From Chrysemys picta bellii (lineage: Eukaryota > Chordata > Testudines > Emydidae): DNA of 64,000 nucleotides. Both the position numbers and the translations under genes were made by a program. The DNA lies in NCBI RefSeq assembly GCF_011386835.1, contig NC_088796.1:85705968-85769967 (forward strand), given 5' to 3'. Of this stretch, positions 44,171 through 55,680 are shown in pieces. A model generated the notes under the pieces. It had not been told where the DNA came from. It did no database searches and saw only the letters and a program-made list of their open reading frames with translations. Positions within the stretch are counted from its first letter, which is position 1; each line of letters opens with the position of its first letter.

Positions 44171-44849
44171 AGTGCACGCAGTTTTATACTGCTTTATTTA
44201 TATCAGTTAAACCCCTAATACTAATATAAGCATCTTTCTACAGGTATAATTGTATTAACACATAAGGGATTGTACCACCTTAACTCTATTGCTTTAGAAA
44301 ATTGTGCATAGATAAGCCCTCAGAGTATGTATGTGCTGTTACAGTAAAACAAAACAGTGTACATCCTGGTGTATCTTAATAAAGGCCAGATCATGCAGTC
44401 AGTCTGCACTCAAAACATCAGTGAGATTTCTGTATATAGAGAAAAAATTCACAATAAGGTCCTTGTAACTTAATGTAAAATGAAGCATTTTGGAGATGGT
44501 AGATTTTTATGAGATGATGACAAATGGCCAAATCATTGCTTTTATTTTAGAACGGATGCATTGTTTTCATTTACGCTATAAGAAGAACAGGAGTACTTGT
44601 GGCACCTTAGAGACTAACAAATTTATTAGAGCATAAGCTTTCGTGGACTACAGCCCACTTCTTCGGATGCATATAGAATGGAACATATATTGAGGAGATA
44701 TATATACACACATACAGAGAGCATAAACAGGTGGGAGTTGTCTTACCAACTCTGAGAGGCCAATTAAAAAAACTTTTGAAGTGATAATCAAGCTAGCCGA
44801 GTACAGACAGTTTGATAATAAGTGTGAGAGTACTTACAAGGGGAGATAG

Positions 44850-46610
44850 TCAATGTCTGTAATGGCTCAGCCATTCCCAGTCCTTATTCAAACCGGAGTT
44901 GATTGTGTCTAGTTTGCATATCAATTCTAGCTCACCAGTCTCTCTTTGGAGTCTGTTTTTGAAGTTTTTCTGTTGTAATATAGCCACCCGCAGGTCTGTC
45001 ACTGAATGACCAGACAGGTTAAAGTGTTCTCCCACTGGTTTTTGAGTATTTTGATTCCTGATGTCAGATTTGTGTCCATTAATTCTTTTGCGTAGAGACT
45101 GTCCGGTTTGGCCAATGTACATGGCAGAGGGGCATTGCTGGCACATGATGGCATATATCACATTGGTAGATGTGCAGGTGAACGAGCCCCTGATGGTATG
45201 GCTGATGTGATTAGGCCCTATGATGATGTCACTTGAATAGATATGTGGACAGAGTTGGCGTCGGGGTTTGTTACAAGGATAGGTTCCTGGGTTAGTGGTT
45301 TTGTTCAGTGATGTGTGGTTGCTGGTGAGTATTTGCTTTAGGTTGGGGGGTTGTCTGTAAGCGAGGACAGGTCTGTCTCCCAAGATCTGTGAGAGTAAAG
45401 GATCATCTTTCAGGATAGGTTGTAGATCTCTGATGATGCGCTGGAGAGGTTTTAGTTGGGGGCTGAAGGTGACAGCTAGTGGTGTTCTGTTATTTTCTTT
45501 GTTGGGCCTGTCTTGTAGGAGGTGACTTCTGGGTACTCGTCTGGCTCTGTCAATCTGTTTTTTCACTTCAGCAGGTGGGTATTGTAGTTTTAAGAATGCT
45601 TGATAGAGATCTTGTAGGTGCTTGTCTCTATCCGAGGGATTGGAGCAAATGCGGTTATATCTTAGAGCTTGGCTGTAGACAATGGATCGTGTGGTGTGTC
45701 CTGGATGGAAGCTGGAGGCATGTAGGTAAGTGTAGCGGTCAGTAGGTTTCCGGTATAGGGTGGTATTGATGTGACCATCGCTTATTAGCACAGTAGTGTC
45801 CAGGAAATGGACCGCTTGTGTGGATTGATCTAGGCTGAGGTTGATGGTGGGATGGAAATTATTGAAATCATGGTGAAATTCCTCAAGGGCTTCTTTTCCA
45901 TGGGTCCAGATGATGAAGATGTCATCAATGTAGCGCAAGTAGAGTAGGGGCGTTAGGGGACGAGAGGTAAGGAAGCGTTGTTCTAAGTCAGCCATAAAAA
46001 TGTTGGCATATTGTGGGGCCATGCGGGTACCCATAGCAGTGCCGCTGACTTGAAGGTATATATTGTCCCCAAATGTGAAATAGTTGTGGGTGAGGACAAA
46101 ATCACAAAGTTCAGCCACCAGGTTAGCTGTGACATTATCAGGGATACTGTTCCTGATAGCTTGTAGTCCATCTTTGTGTGGAATATTGGTGTAGAGGGCT
46201 TCTACGTCCATAGTGGCCAGGATGGTGTTTTCTGGAAGATCACCGATGGATTGTAGTTTCCTCAGGAAGTCAGTGGTATCTCGAAGATAGCTGGGAGTGC
46301 TGGTAGCGTAGGGTCTGAGGACAGAGTCTACATAACCAGACAAGCCTGATGTTAGGGTGCCAATGCCTGAGATGATGGGGCGTCCAGGATATCCAGGTTT
46401 ATGGATCTTGGGTAGCAAATAGAATACCCCTGGTCGGGGTTCTAGGCATGTGTCTGTACGGATTTGTTCCTGTGCTTTGTCAGGGAGTTTTTTTAGCAGA
46501 TGGTGTAGTTTCTTTAGGTAATCCTCAGTGGGATCAGAGGATAATGGCCTGTAGAATGTGGTGTTAGAGAGCTGTCTAGCAGCCTCCTGGTCATATTCCA
46601 ATTTATTCAT
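44850..46610 (-). CDS. Penelope-like reverse transcriptase with GIY-YIG endonuclease (5' truncated)
   Basis: A 586-codon open frame. Reverse-transcriptase motif A TMDVEALYTNIPH is at about residues 133-145, SGTAMGTRMAPQYAN at 189-203 and the catalytic RYIDD at 226-230, followed by 'HFLDTTV'. The C-terminal part (about 485-550) has a GIY-YIG nuclease pattern, NVIYAIMC...MYIGQTGQSLRKRINGH, preceded by a cysteine/histidine-containing linker. RT followed by GIY-YIG is diagnostic of Penelope-like elements. The frame is intact to a natural stop but lacks the N-terminal region of the family, so it cannot be autonomous as it stands. The first Met is probably not the native start; the copy is truncated at the inversion junction. 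Confidence 0.88.
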   Translation of the reverse strand: MNKLEYDQEAARQLSNTTFYRPLSSDPTEDYLKKLHHLLKKLPDKAQEQIRTDTCLEPRPGVFYLLPKIHKPGYPGRPIISGIGTLTSGLSGYVDSVLRPYATSTPSYLRDTTDFLRKLQSIGDLPENTILATMDVEALYTNIPHKDGLQAIRNSIPDNVTANLVAELCDFVLTHNYFTFGDNIYLQVSGTAMGTRMAPQYANIFMADLEQRFLTSRPLTPLLYLRYIDDIFIIWTHGKEALEEFHHDFNNFHPTINLSLDQSTQAVHFLDTTVLISDGHINTTLYRKPTDRYTYLHASSFHPGHTTRSIVYSQALRYNRICSNPSDRDKHLQDLYQAFLKLQYPPAEVKKQIDRARRVPRSHLLQDRPNKENNRTPLAVTFSPQLKPLQRIIRDLQPILKDDPLLSQILGDRPVLAYRQPPNLKQILTSNHTSLNKTTNPGTYPCNKPRRQLCPHIYSSDIIIGPNHISHTIRGSFTCTSTNVIYAIMCQQCPSAMYIGQTGQSLRKRINGHKSDIRNQNTQKPVGEHFNLSGHSVTDLRVAILQQKNFKNRLQRETGELELICKLDTINSGLNKDWEWLSHYRH

Positions 46611-47670
46611 CTGGACCCATGGAAAAGAAGCCCTTGAGGAATTTCACCATGATTTCAATAATTTCCATCCCACCATCAACCTCAGCCTAGATCAATCCAC
46701 ACAAGCGGTCCATTTCCTGGACACTACTGTGCTAATAAGCGATGGTCACATCAATACCACCCTATACCGGAAACCTACTGACCGCTACACTTACCTACAT
46801 GCCTCCAGCTTCCATCCAGGACACACCACACGATCCATTGTCTACAGCCAAGCTCTAAGATATAACCGCATTTGCTCCAATCCCTCGGATAGAGACAAGC
46901 ACCTACAAGATCTCTATCAAGCATTCTTAAAACTACAATACCCACCTGCTGAAGTGAAAAAACAGATTGACAGAGCCAGACGAGTACCCAGAAGTCACCT
47001 CCTACAAGACAGGCCCAACAAAGAAAATAACAGAACACCACTAGCTGTCACCTTCAGCCCCCAACTAAAACCTCTCCAGCGCATCATCAGAGATCTACAA
47101 CCTATCCTGAAAGATGATCCTTTACTCTCACAGATCTTGGGAGACAGACCTGTCCTCGCTTACAGACAACCCCCCAACCTAAAGCAAATACTCACCAGCA
47201 ACCACACATCACTGAACAAAACCACTAACCCAGGAACCTATCCTTGTAACAAACCCCGACGCCAACTCTGTCCACATATCTATTCAAGTGACATCATCAT
47301 AGGGCCTAATCACATCAGCCATACCATCAGGGGCTCGTTCACCTGCACATCTACCAATGTGATATATGCCATCATGTGCCAGCAATGCCCCTCTGCCATG
47401 TACATTGGCCAAACCGGACAGTCTCTACGCAAAAGAATTAATGGACACAAATCTGACATCAGGAATCAAAATACTCAAAAACCAGTGGGAGAACACTTTA
47501 ACCTGTCTGGTCATTCAGTGACAGACCTGCGGGTGGCTATATTACAACAGAAAAACTTCAAAAACAGACTCCAAAGAGAGACTGGTGAGCTAGAATTGAT
47601 ATGCAAACTAGACACAATCAACTCCGGTTTGAATAAGGACTGGGAATGGCTGAGCCATTACAGACATTGA
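46558..47670 (+). CDS. Chimeric ORF: Penelope RT C-terminal part plus GIY-YIG domain
   Basis: A 370-codon frame. The first 17-18 codons come from the antisense strand of the left copy. From IWTHGKEALEEF onward it is identical in protein sequence to the last 350-odd residues of the left ORF. It starts just after the catalytic YIDD, so the RT is dead, but the GIY-YIG region is complete. The fusion at the inversion junction is an accident of insertion; there is no evidence it is expressed. Confidence 0.8.
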   Translation: MVLESCLAASWSYSNLFIWTHGKEALEEFHHDFNNFHPTINLSLDQSTQAVHFLDTTVLISDGHINTTLYRKPTDRYTYLHASSFHPGHTTRSIVYSQALRYNRICSNPSDRDKHLQDLYQAFLKLQYPPAEVKKQIDRARRVPRSHLLQDRPNKENNRTPLAVTFSPQLKPLQRIIRDLQPILKDDPLLSQILGDRPVLAYRQPPNLKQILTSNHTSLNKTTNPGTYPCNKPRRQLCPHIYSSDIIIGPNHISHTIRGSFTCTSTNVIYAIMCQQCPSAMYIGQTGQSLRKRINGHKSDIRNQNTQKPVGEHFNLSGHSVTDLRVAILQQKNFKNRLQRETGELELICKLDTINSGLNKDWEWLSHYRH

Positions 47671-48962
47671 CTATCTCCCCTTGTAAGTACTCTCACACTT
47701 ATTATCAAACTGTCTGTACTCGGCTAGCTTGATTATCACTTCAAAAGTTTTTTTAATTGGCCTCTCAGAGTTGGTAAGACAACTCCCACCTGTTTATGCT
47801 CTCTGTATGTGTGTATATATATCTCCTCAATATATGTTCCATTCTATATGCATCCGAAGAAGTGGGCTGTAGTCCACGAAAGCTTATGCTCTAATAAATT
47901 TGTTAGTCTCTAAGGTGCCACAAGTACTCCTGTTCTTCTTTTTGCGGATACAGACTAACACGGCTGTTACTCTGAAACCTGTCATTTACGCTATGTGGTT
48001 GATATGGAACTGTAAGCATTTCTCTCTTTCTTGCCCTACCCTGTTACAGGAACTGTACTATAAATCTTCAGTACTGGCAGCTTTAATCCTTTCTGCCCAA
48101 TCTATTTAGTCTCCTATATGGTGACCATCACCATGGTATCTGAGTGCTTCCCCAAATTATAAGTGTTCAAAAATATTTCTCTCACCCTTTATTTTTCCTC
48201 CATTCAGCAGGCTCTGGACTACTGTGTTATTGTTGTGATGATTGGTGTGGTGCTGGTATTGTGTGGCAAGACTAAATCAAAAACATCTGAAGAAGTAGCA
48301 AAGCCAATGCTATCCATGGAGCCACAAGTGTTCCTGTTCATTCAGGAAACAGGCATGCGCACACCTCACCCATCACACACAATGACACAATCCTGATTAT
48401 AGGAAGGAAAAGAACCCCACATTTTTTTCACTTAGGGGCCCAAAGAACATGTGGTCTTTTTCAATCAAGCATGTCTTGAATATTATGACAAACATCTAAT
48501 AGTAGACTGTAATGATACAGTATATATGTAGGGCTTGATTCAGAGTAGGGGACATAAGTTAGGGCTGTGAACACCTGCCCACCCCAACTTGTGCTTCCAA
48601 AGGAAACTGCATATGAATGGGAATTTTCTTCTAAGAGGGAGTGTAGGTATTGGAACTGGCACCATCATATCTGGGGATGGGAAGTGTTAAACTCTGGCTA
48701 GACTCAATAAAAGGATGTCCAGGGGAGGTATTGAATTAGCACTTCTTCTGAATGCTCCTCACTCCTTGCATTTTCTGGCCAGGCCTGTTCATTTGTGGGC
48801 TGCACCAGTTTGCTCTGAAGTTCTAGTTTCATTGGGAGTTTCAGGGGGATTGTTGTCATACTTCCATTTCCCCTCTTGGGGGTCCCACCACATTGGTTCT
48901 ACAGCACACACTGGTTGAACCTGGCCTATGAACCTCACTTATTATTTGTCTAGTATATCTGA

Positions 48963-49187
<225 letters not shown>

Positions 49188-50559
49188 TTGGCATTTATGA
49201 TTTAATTTAATATAATAATGACAGTCTGACTTTCTTGCTAAGCCAGGGGCTCTCAATGGACAAAAAAGCTCTTGCACTCAAAGTAAATGCAATGGATTTG
49301 AGACCTATTATACTGCATATGTTCAGTCTCAGTGATTGCTATAGGAGGCCTCTTTAAATTACATGAATTCCTTAGCTATTATACCGTAAATGCATTTTAT
49401 GTAACAGTGAAATAGATATTGTAACCAATTTCATTGTTGGTAGTTTCCGACTGTTCTGATGTGACCTTCTACAAATGAATTTTAACGTGAATGCTGAATA
49501 TGGTTTTTAAGTGGGAGAATTGTTAAGCTATTGCCCCCCATCCATCTCTTTAAAATCTGTGATTCAGGCATTTTGTTCAAGGTCAAAGTTGAACTGTAAC
49601 GTTTACTTGAGAAACTCTGCTATGTTGCTTTATAGTGATCCCCAGTGGCTTCCTGATATTGAATCCCTTTTCCACCACTGTTGGCCAGTGTCAACTTCTA
49701 CTCGTGAGCCATCAACCCAGATACCCAAAACTAAACAAAACCCTTACTTATTTTTCCATGTGAAATGACCAATGATGACATTAACAGATCAGTTTCTAAC
49801 CTGGCTATGGAGAATGGGGTAATTGGATCCATTTGGCCCTTTTTATTCAATTGGACACACTGATAATCTTTAGCTACTGAATTTAATTTTGAAGTTTGCA
49901 GTTCTATCAGGGTGCAGGCTGAAGTGTGCACAAAGTGTGCCACTAAATTATACAAGCTCTTTCATCACGTGTTTGGCAGTGGATTGCAGCAAGTTACCAC
50001 ATTATTTGTATAATCCAGCACCCTCTGAGTGCTGCTTATTTGTAAAGATGAGTAAAATATCATTCACTTACTGATTATCATTAATAATAACAGCAGAAGG
50101 TGGACAAATAGAGTACCAGGGCTGGTAAATTTTGGAAATTTATCAATGCAGCCTAAATGTAATTGTCTCCCTTCACTACAAAAGGTGTGCTCTCTGAAAG
50201 CAGCAGATATATGATCTTCCAAGTCCCGAGGTTAATTTGTATAAAATAAAGGAAATCAGTTTCTCTTTTTGATCCTGGTAAGATAAGACATTTTAAAAAT
50301 AGCACACTTCCTGATGCTCTAATTCTCTTGCACTGCACTCCATAATAATACCTAATAATACCTCAGTGAGATATTACAGTAAATTATAATAACTTCCCTT
50401 CAAAGCCAAACATATAGAATAATTAGGACAAATTTTCAAAAGTCTGGCCTCTAAGCCTGAGCCATTCTGGGACATGAGCTTTTCTGGAGTTACTAAGCGT
50501 TGTGTGTCTAAAACCTGGATTTAAGAATGCAAATATCATTTCTGTCTGAAAAGATAGGG

Positions 50560-50695
50560 TTGGGATTTTAGAAATTACTCAGTGCTGACCTAACTCTGCT
50601 TTCATTGAAACCAATGGTAGCACCCACTGAGTCAATGGGACTCTAGGGTTAGCTCAACTCTGAACACTTTTGAAAATCCCACCCTAGATGTCCAA
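50560..50695. repeat. Palindromic MITE remnant, GGGATTTT...AAAATCCC ends
   Basis: Ends 'ggttgggattttagaaa' and 'cacttttgaaaatcccaccc' are nearly complementary, and the inner 'gctgacctaactctg'/'gggttagctcaactctg' also pair in part. Old and diverged. Confidence 0.45.
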
Positions 50696-51156
50696 ACACA
50701 TTATCTGAGCACAAAAGTTTGAGGCAGTTGGCCAAAAATGTGCATGTGTAAAATTGCTTTACAGAAATTATGGGTGTAAATTTAGAGGGTGAGTTGAGGT
50801 CTCTTTGAAAATATGTTCCTTTAGGTTTGTTTTCCTTCCTCACTTTTATTAACTCCTCACTGGAGTCTCACAATCCCTTTTCTACTGTCTTCTTTACAGC
50901 TCCGCTTCATGTCTAGGAGTACATTTCTCCCCTTTTTGTTGACACTGGAAGCCTTTTCAAACACACATCCTTTAGGGGCACAGTCTCCTTCTGTCCCTCT
51001 TCTTTATTCAGTGCTGAGTTTTTCCTACATTTCCTGGGTCATAACCATTAAACATTGTTTTATTGCAATTGCATCTAGTCTGGTTTAAACTCTCCCTCTT
51101 CTCCCCCTGCCCCAAACCTGTTCTCTAAAGAGGGAAGCACCTTGTCCCTCTTTAAA

Positions 51157-51235
51157 GCCCTGAGCCAAAGTGTATTGAATTCAATGGGCATCTTTCCATT
51201 GCCTTCACTGGGCTTTGGATCAAATCCCTCTATCA
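51157..51235. repeat. Ancient short palindromic repeat
   Basis: 'gagccaaagtgtattgaatt' at the left and 'cttcactgggctttggatca' at the right are partly complementary around a central 'catctttccattg'. Family not named. Confidence 0.35.
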
Positions 51236-52164
51236 CTAATGACTCTGCCAATATTTTCCCTCCTCCATAGCGCTGGTATGAATGTCCCACTCTCCTGTAT
51301 TCATTATGTGCAACTGCTATTCCAAATAAACACTTGATGTAAGAACCCCATTTAAGCTACCTATACCTTTACCAGTCAAGGGTGCAGTACTGACCATATG
51401 GGACAGGACTAAACTCTTTATGATATTGGGGATCTCAATGTGTTGGATGCTGCCACCACAAAGAAATATTTGATTGAATTATAAAAGAGACACTATACTT
51501 TGTGGGCACTTTCCATATACTTTTCAGATTGTAATAGGAACCCAAAGTGTATCCACACCAGGACAAGTTGGAAATATACAAATTTAACATTCCAGTTGCC
51601 TGTTGTTTCTTCCTCCATTTGTTTGTTTTAACTTTGTTTTTGAGTGTCAAAATGGAAAGAAAAGCTGCTTTCACTTTCTGTCAGGAGAATGATTGTAGTC
51701 TTTCATTATTCATTGATGGGTGTTTAAAAAAAAAAAGGCAACAGGAAGGCCATAGCTCAGTAAAGACCCATTTTGCAAAATAATTAAATATGAAAAAAAA
51801 ATCCCTGTGTGAATGACACACTATGTTTAAGAACTTTTATGGCATTTTACTGTGTGAAGAAAAGAAAAAAAAACAGGCGGGGGTTGTTGAATGCACATCT
51901 ACACATTTGTAGCATACAGTAATTGCATCTCTCAGAAGGAATAAATTCCCATTTTCTGCCATAGAAAGACTGATCATATATTCATAGATGGAGTCCGGTA
52001 TATACAAGTTCAGAGTCAATGAAACAACATTATCAACTATTTGCTGCCTTTTTATGGGTACAACAAAATGGTGGCACCAAAGTGCACTGATACATTGTAC
52101 ACCATTGTGCTGTCCCTTCCTTGACCCTCTTATCCCAATGTGTAATCTTTTGCCTCGCTCTGTT

Positions 52165-52170
52165 AATAAA
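52165..52170 (+). terminator. Candidate polyadenylation signal AATAAA
   Basis: AATAAA within 'ctgttaataaaacaattttt', followed by A- and T-rich sequence. It would give a 3' UTR of about 3 kb. Confidence 0.3.
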
Positions 52171-54579
52171 ACAATTTTTAAAAGAAAGTGAGGAAAATAT
52201 TTTTAAAAATTTGTATAAAAAAGTTTAAAGTTAGGACAATATACTGATTCTCTCTTCTTTTTTTTTTTCTTAAAGCAGTAAAAAAAGTAGAAGTGCATAT
52301 AACATACTGGTGCGTGTGGTTATTTATAAAACTGCTGTGCATCCTAGACCTAGTATAGCATGTCTACTATGCACTGACCTATTTCCATGGCAAATACACT
52401 CCTCTTTAAGTTGTATAGACAGTAAACAGTGGCATGAAACCTGAGGAAATTTGTAATGCTTTGTGTGGGCTAAGGCTGCATAAGGGCTGCAATCATTTAT
52501 ACATCCTATATTTAGTCAATCATTGTAAAATAATAATTGTTTTTCATTCATCTTCAAACAAACACTTCTGTTAGTGCATTGCCCAAGCCTGTGTAACATA
52601 CTAAATGCAGTGAAAGCATGCTACAAACATTTAATGAGAAACATGTCATACAGCCCCAAAATTAACACTGATGCTAATATTTACTTATGGAATGTGGCAC
52701 AGGATGAACAAAATAATTATTACAGCTCAACAAGTGACTTTGGAAATAAAATGCATTAACTTGAGAAAACTCGGGAAGGTCACACATTCATATTGAAGCT
52801 GTAACCGTACAGAGCTACGCAGTGCCACATTGAATTATCAGGAAAATGTGTCCTCTTGTTTGCAACAGAAAAAGAATTTAATTCACAAAACTTCATGTTG
52901 CGAAAACATGACTCTCTGGAGTGTAGTTTCAGAGCATTCAAAAATGCCACATAATTGAAGTGATCAGAAGTTTATTAATCAGGCCCTAATTCTGCAGCAC
53001 AAAACATGAGTCCCTGGTGCTTCTGATCATTTAATGAGATTGAGCACTATTAGTTAGAAAAACTGCAGAAATCAGTATTAAATAAAAGGATAAAAATGTA
53101 TAAAGGCAAACTGACAGTACAAGAAACCAACATCAGAATATGACAGGGGTATTTATGGTGCAAGATCTGCTAATTAACCCTGCTTGTTTGCCTCAGTTCT
53201 GTTCTGGAGGGACTATGGCTCAGAGCCTCAAAGGTATTTAGACACTAAAGGAGAGAGAGTTAGGTGCCTGAGTACCTTTCAGGATCTGGGCTTGTGTGAC
53301 TTCTCAGCCCTTTTAGTGTTTTTTATCTCACTGCTTCAATTGCCAAAGAAAGGAACCAACTGGTGCTAATTGTGGTGATAGTTTGGGGAAACTGAAATGA
53401 ACCCATGACCTCATTTCATATAAGTTGCTAGGTCCATTCTCTTGGACCTGTGATTAAATTCTGCCTTCAGCTATTCTTGTGCAAATACATTGCTTTAAAT
53501 AAGATTGAATTGGGGCTAACCAAGGATAGAGGTCTGGCCCACAGTCTCTACTGATCTAGGCAGTATATGAACCCATGGCTTAAAGGTGAAAAAGCTCCAT
53601 TTCTATATGTGAGTCTCCTGTACCATCTAGTCAGATATAAGGCCAAGGGTCTACACCAGCCCTAATACTTTACACAATGATTGGAAAGAATGAAATGATG
53701 GACAGTCCAGTGTGTAATGTAGTGGGAAATAATCCACATTCTTGCAATATTTTGGACAAACAAGCAATTAGAAACGCAATGGATTGTGTATATTTATCTA
53801 CTTCAAGCACAGCTCTATTAAACAATCAACTGCATCTCCAGCCTTCCCTTCAGAAGATTGTTTTGCAGATTAAGTGAGGCAGTGGGCTTTACTGAAAGCC
53901 CCTAAAATCCTACATGAGGGAAAAGAAGCAGCCACCCCAAATCCCCTTAAATTCCAGGGGGAATATGGAGGAATCAATGGCTGTTGTGTTAGACACCAAG
54001 CACCCAGCAGCACCCATGTGAGACTGAGTACTGGTTGGGCTATATTTTCAGATTTGAATACAAAAATCTGTGTGCCACAATGCTCACTAAAATCTATCAT
54101 TTGAATCCTCTAACTATTCTGATGTGATAGCCACTACAGAAGACATGAGTGTACAATTTTGTATCTCTCCCCCCCCCCCCATTTTTAGCACAATATAGTC
54201 TCATGTTTTGGTTTTTTTGGGGGGGGGTATTTTTGTTTGTTTTAGAAAACAGTTGTATGCTGCAAACAGTTGATGTGGCCAGCATTAACTAGAAAGTATC
54301 CAGCATAAAGGACACTTGGCCAAGAAAAAAGGGTACTGAACATGACCCTCTGCTACAATATCAGTGAACTGATAAGTGCCTGTTTAAAAGTGACATAAGT
54401 AATTGTCAGACATTCATCATATTTCTGTGAATAAAGAAATGTGTGATTTGAACCTTAGACAAGGAACCAGGTACTTCAAATTTTACCCCTCACACTCCTC
54501 TCTGGCCTTGTAGAAACCATTAACCTTTCTGCTCGATATGTATGATAGGGAGAAAAATAGTTGGGTTGTGTGTAGGTAG

Positions 54580-54646
54580 AATTATTAATGTTGTAAAGCA
54601 CTTTGAAGCTGAAAAATCACTATATAAATGATTAATATTATTATAA
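54580..54646. repeat. Old LINE 3'-tail-like fragment
   Basis: 'gttgtaaagcactttgaagc' followed by 'cactatataaatg' and an ATT-rich end resembles the 3' end of ancient CR1/L3-type LINEs. Confidence 0.35.
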
Positions 54647-55609
54647 TGGAACACAGCATCAATCTTTTAAACAAGATGTTAATTACCTATATTTTTTTAG
54701 CCAATTTGTTTCAGGAGTTTATTCCTTGTGTTTACATTGATTTTCCTCTCCTATTCTGTGTTTAAGGACAAATTCACACCTGAAAATTCACACACTTGGA
54801 CCATTGCATAAGGAGCAAATATACTCACATGCCATGTGTTAGCAGCAATCAGTTCCCAGCAGATTCATAAAAGTGGGCAATAGTTGAAGCGAACAGGATG
54901 GATTTAAAATGGATAAGCACAAAACAGAGCACAAATTCTATTACAACAAAGTAGCTGCTAGCAGTGAAGCTGTAAGATTTCAGAATTAGCCAGGAGTGAA
55001 TGTATAAAATGAGTAAATTACTCCTTCACTAAGCCATGTGTACTCTACCCTAGGGAATTTGTCCAGTTTAAGGTACCTGGGCAGCTTCTCGTATGTTCTT
55101 AGGCTCCTTGGGATATTGAGCTCTCCCAGATATTATCCCTCCTTCCCCTAGTCCTCTTGTCTGCTTCATTAGCCCTTTCTAGTACTCTTCTAGTCACCCT
55201 GGCTGCTCTATTATCTCTACCACATTTACTGTTGCACATTTAAAAAAAAAAAAAAAGCTTTACTGTAAACTAATAGCTGTAAATCCATTCTACATATATA
55301 AATTATAGATCCTGCATATCGCCTCACATATGTCTTGCACTAAGTGGCATCAACAACACTTCATTAAATAACTAAACATAAGCACATTCTGATATCTTTG
55401 CAGCAAAAATAAGCATTTCTTGTTACCTTTAACACAGCTACATAGTGTCAGCAAGCTAATGTTTTCTATATTTTGAAACTGTGCTCTAAAATGTTGATCA
55501 TAATAACAAATGGGCACTTAGTGAGGTCACCAATAAAAAGAATCCATATTTGTCAGAAGTTATCACACAGAGGTGCATGTGATATCTTACTCCTTTCTAA
55601 TTGTTAATG

Positions 55610-55680
55610 TCAGCCAGTATAAATCTCCCTTCACTGACGTCAATGGAGCCATGCTGATTTATACCCGCTGAGGATATGGT
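55610..55680. repeat. Ancient palindromic repeat remnant
   Basis: 'gccagtataaatc' and 'gatttatacccgctgag' are near-complementary around 'cttcactgacgtcaatggag'. Same type as suspected at 1705-1783. Confidence 0.4.

Larger units (their letters stand above)
44580..47981. mobile_element. Penelope-like element inserted as a head-to-head inverted duplication
   Basis: A 13-bp target duplication TCATTTACGCTAT lies at 44567-44579 and 47982-47994. Inside are two copies of one retroelement with their 3' ends outermost: a left copy on the - strand (44580-46610) and a shorter right copy on the + strand (46607-47981). The shared arms, 44580-45913 and 46607-47940, are each 1334 bases with no net indel, and their translations are identical. 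The 693-base centre belongs only to the left copy. The copies join at a TCAT microhomology (46607-46610). The right end carries 41 extra terminal bases. It lies in the last visible intron of the CNTNAP gene. Confidence 0.88.

Noticed and set aside
45479..45745. 88-codon ORF duplicated at 46775-47041 on the other strand
   Set aside because: It is the antisense shadow of the Penelope ORF; the two identical copies simply reflect the inverted duplication.
48163..48396. ORF with a hydrophobic stretch (YCVIVVMIGVVLVLCGKT) just upstream of the transmembrane exon, considered as an alternative membrane exon
   Set aside because: The preceding coding exon ends in phase 1. Splicing to the acceptor near 48210 in that phase reads a different frame that is not hydrophobic and soon stops. 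The exon at 48994 fits the family exactly.
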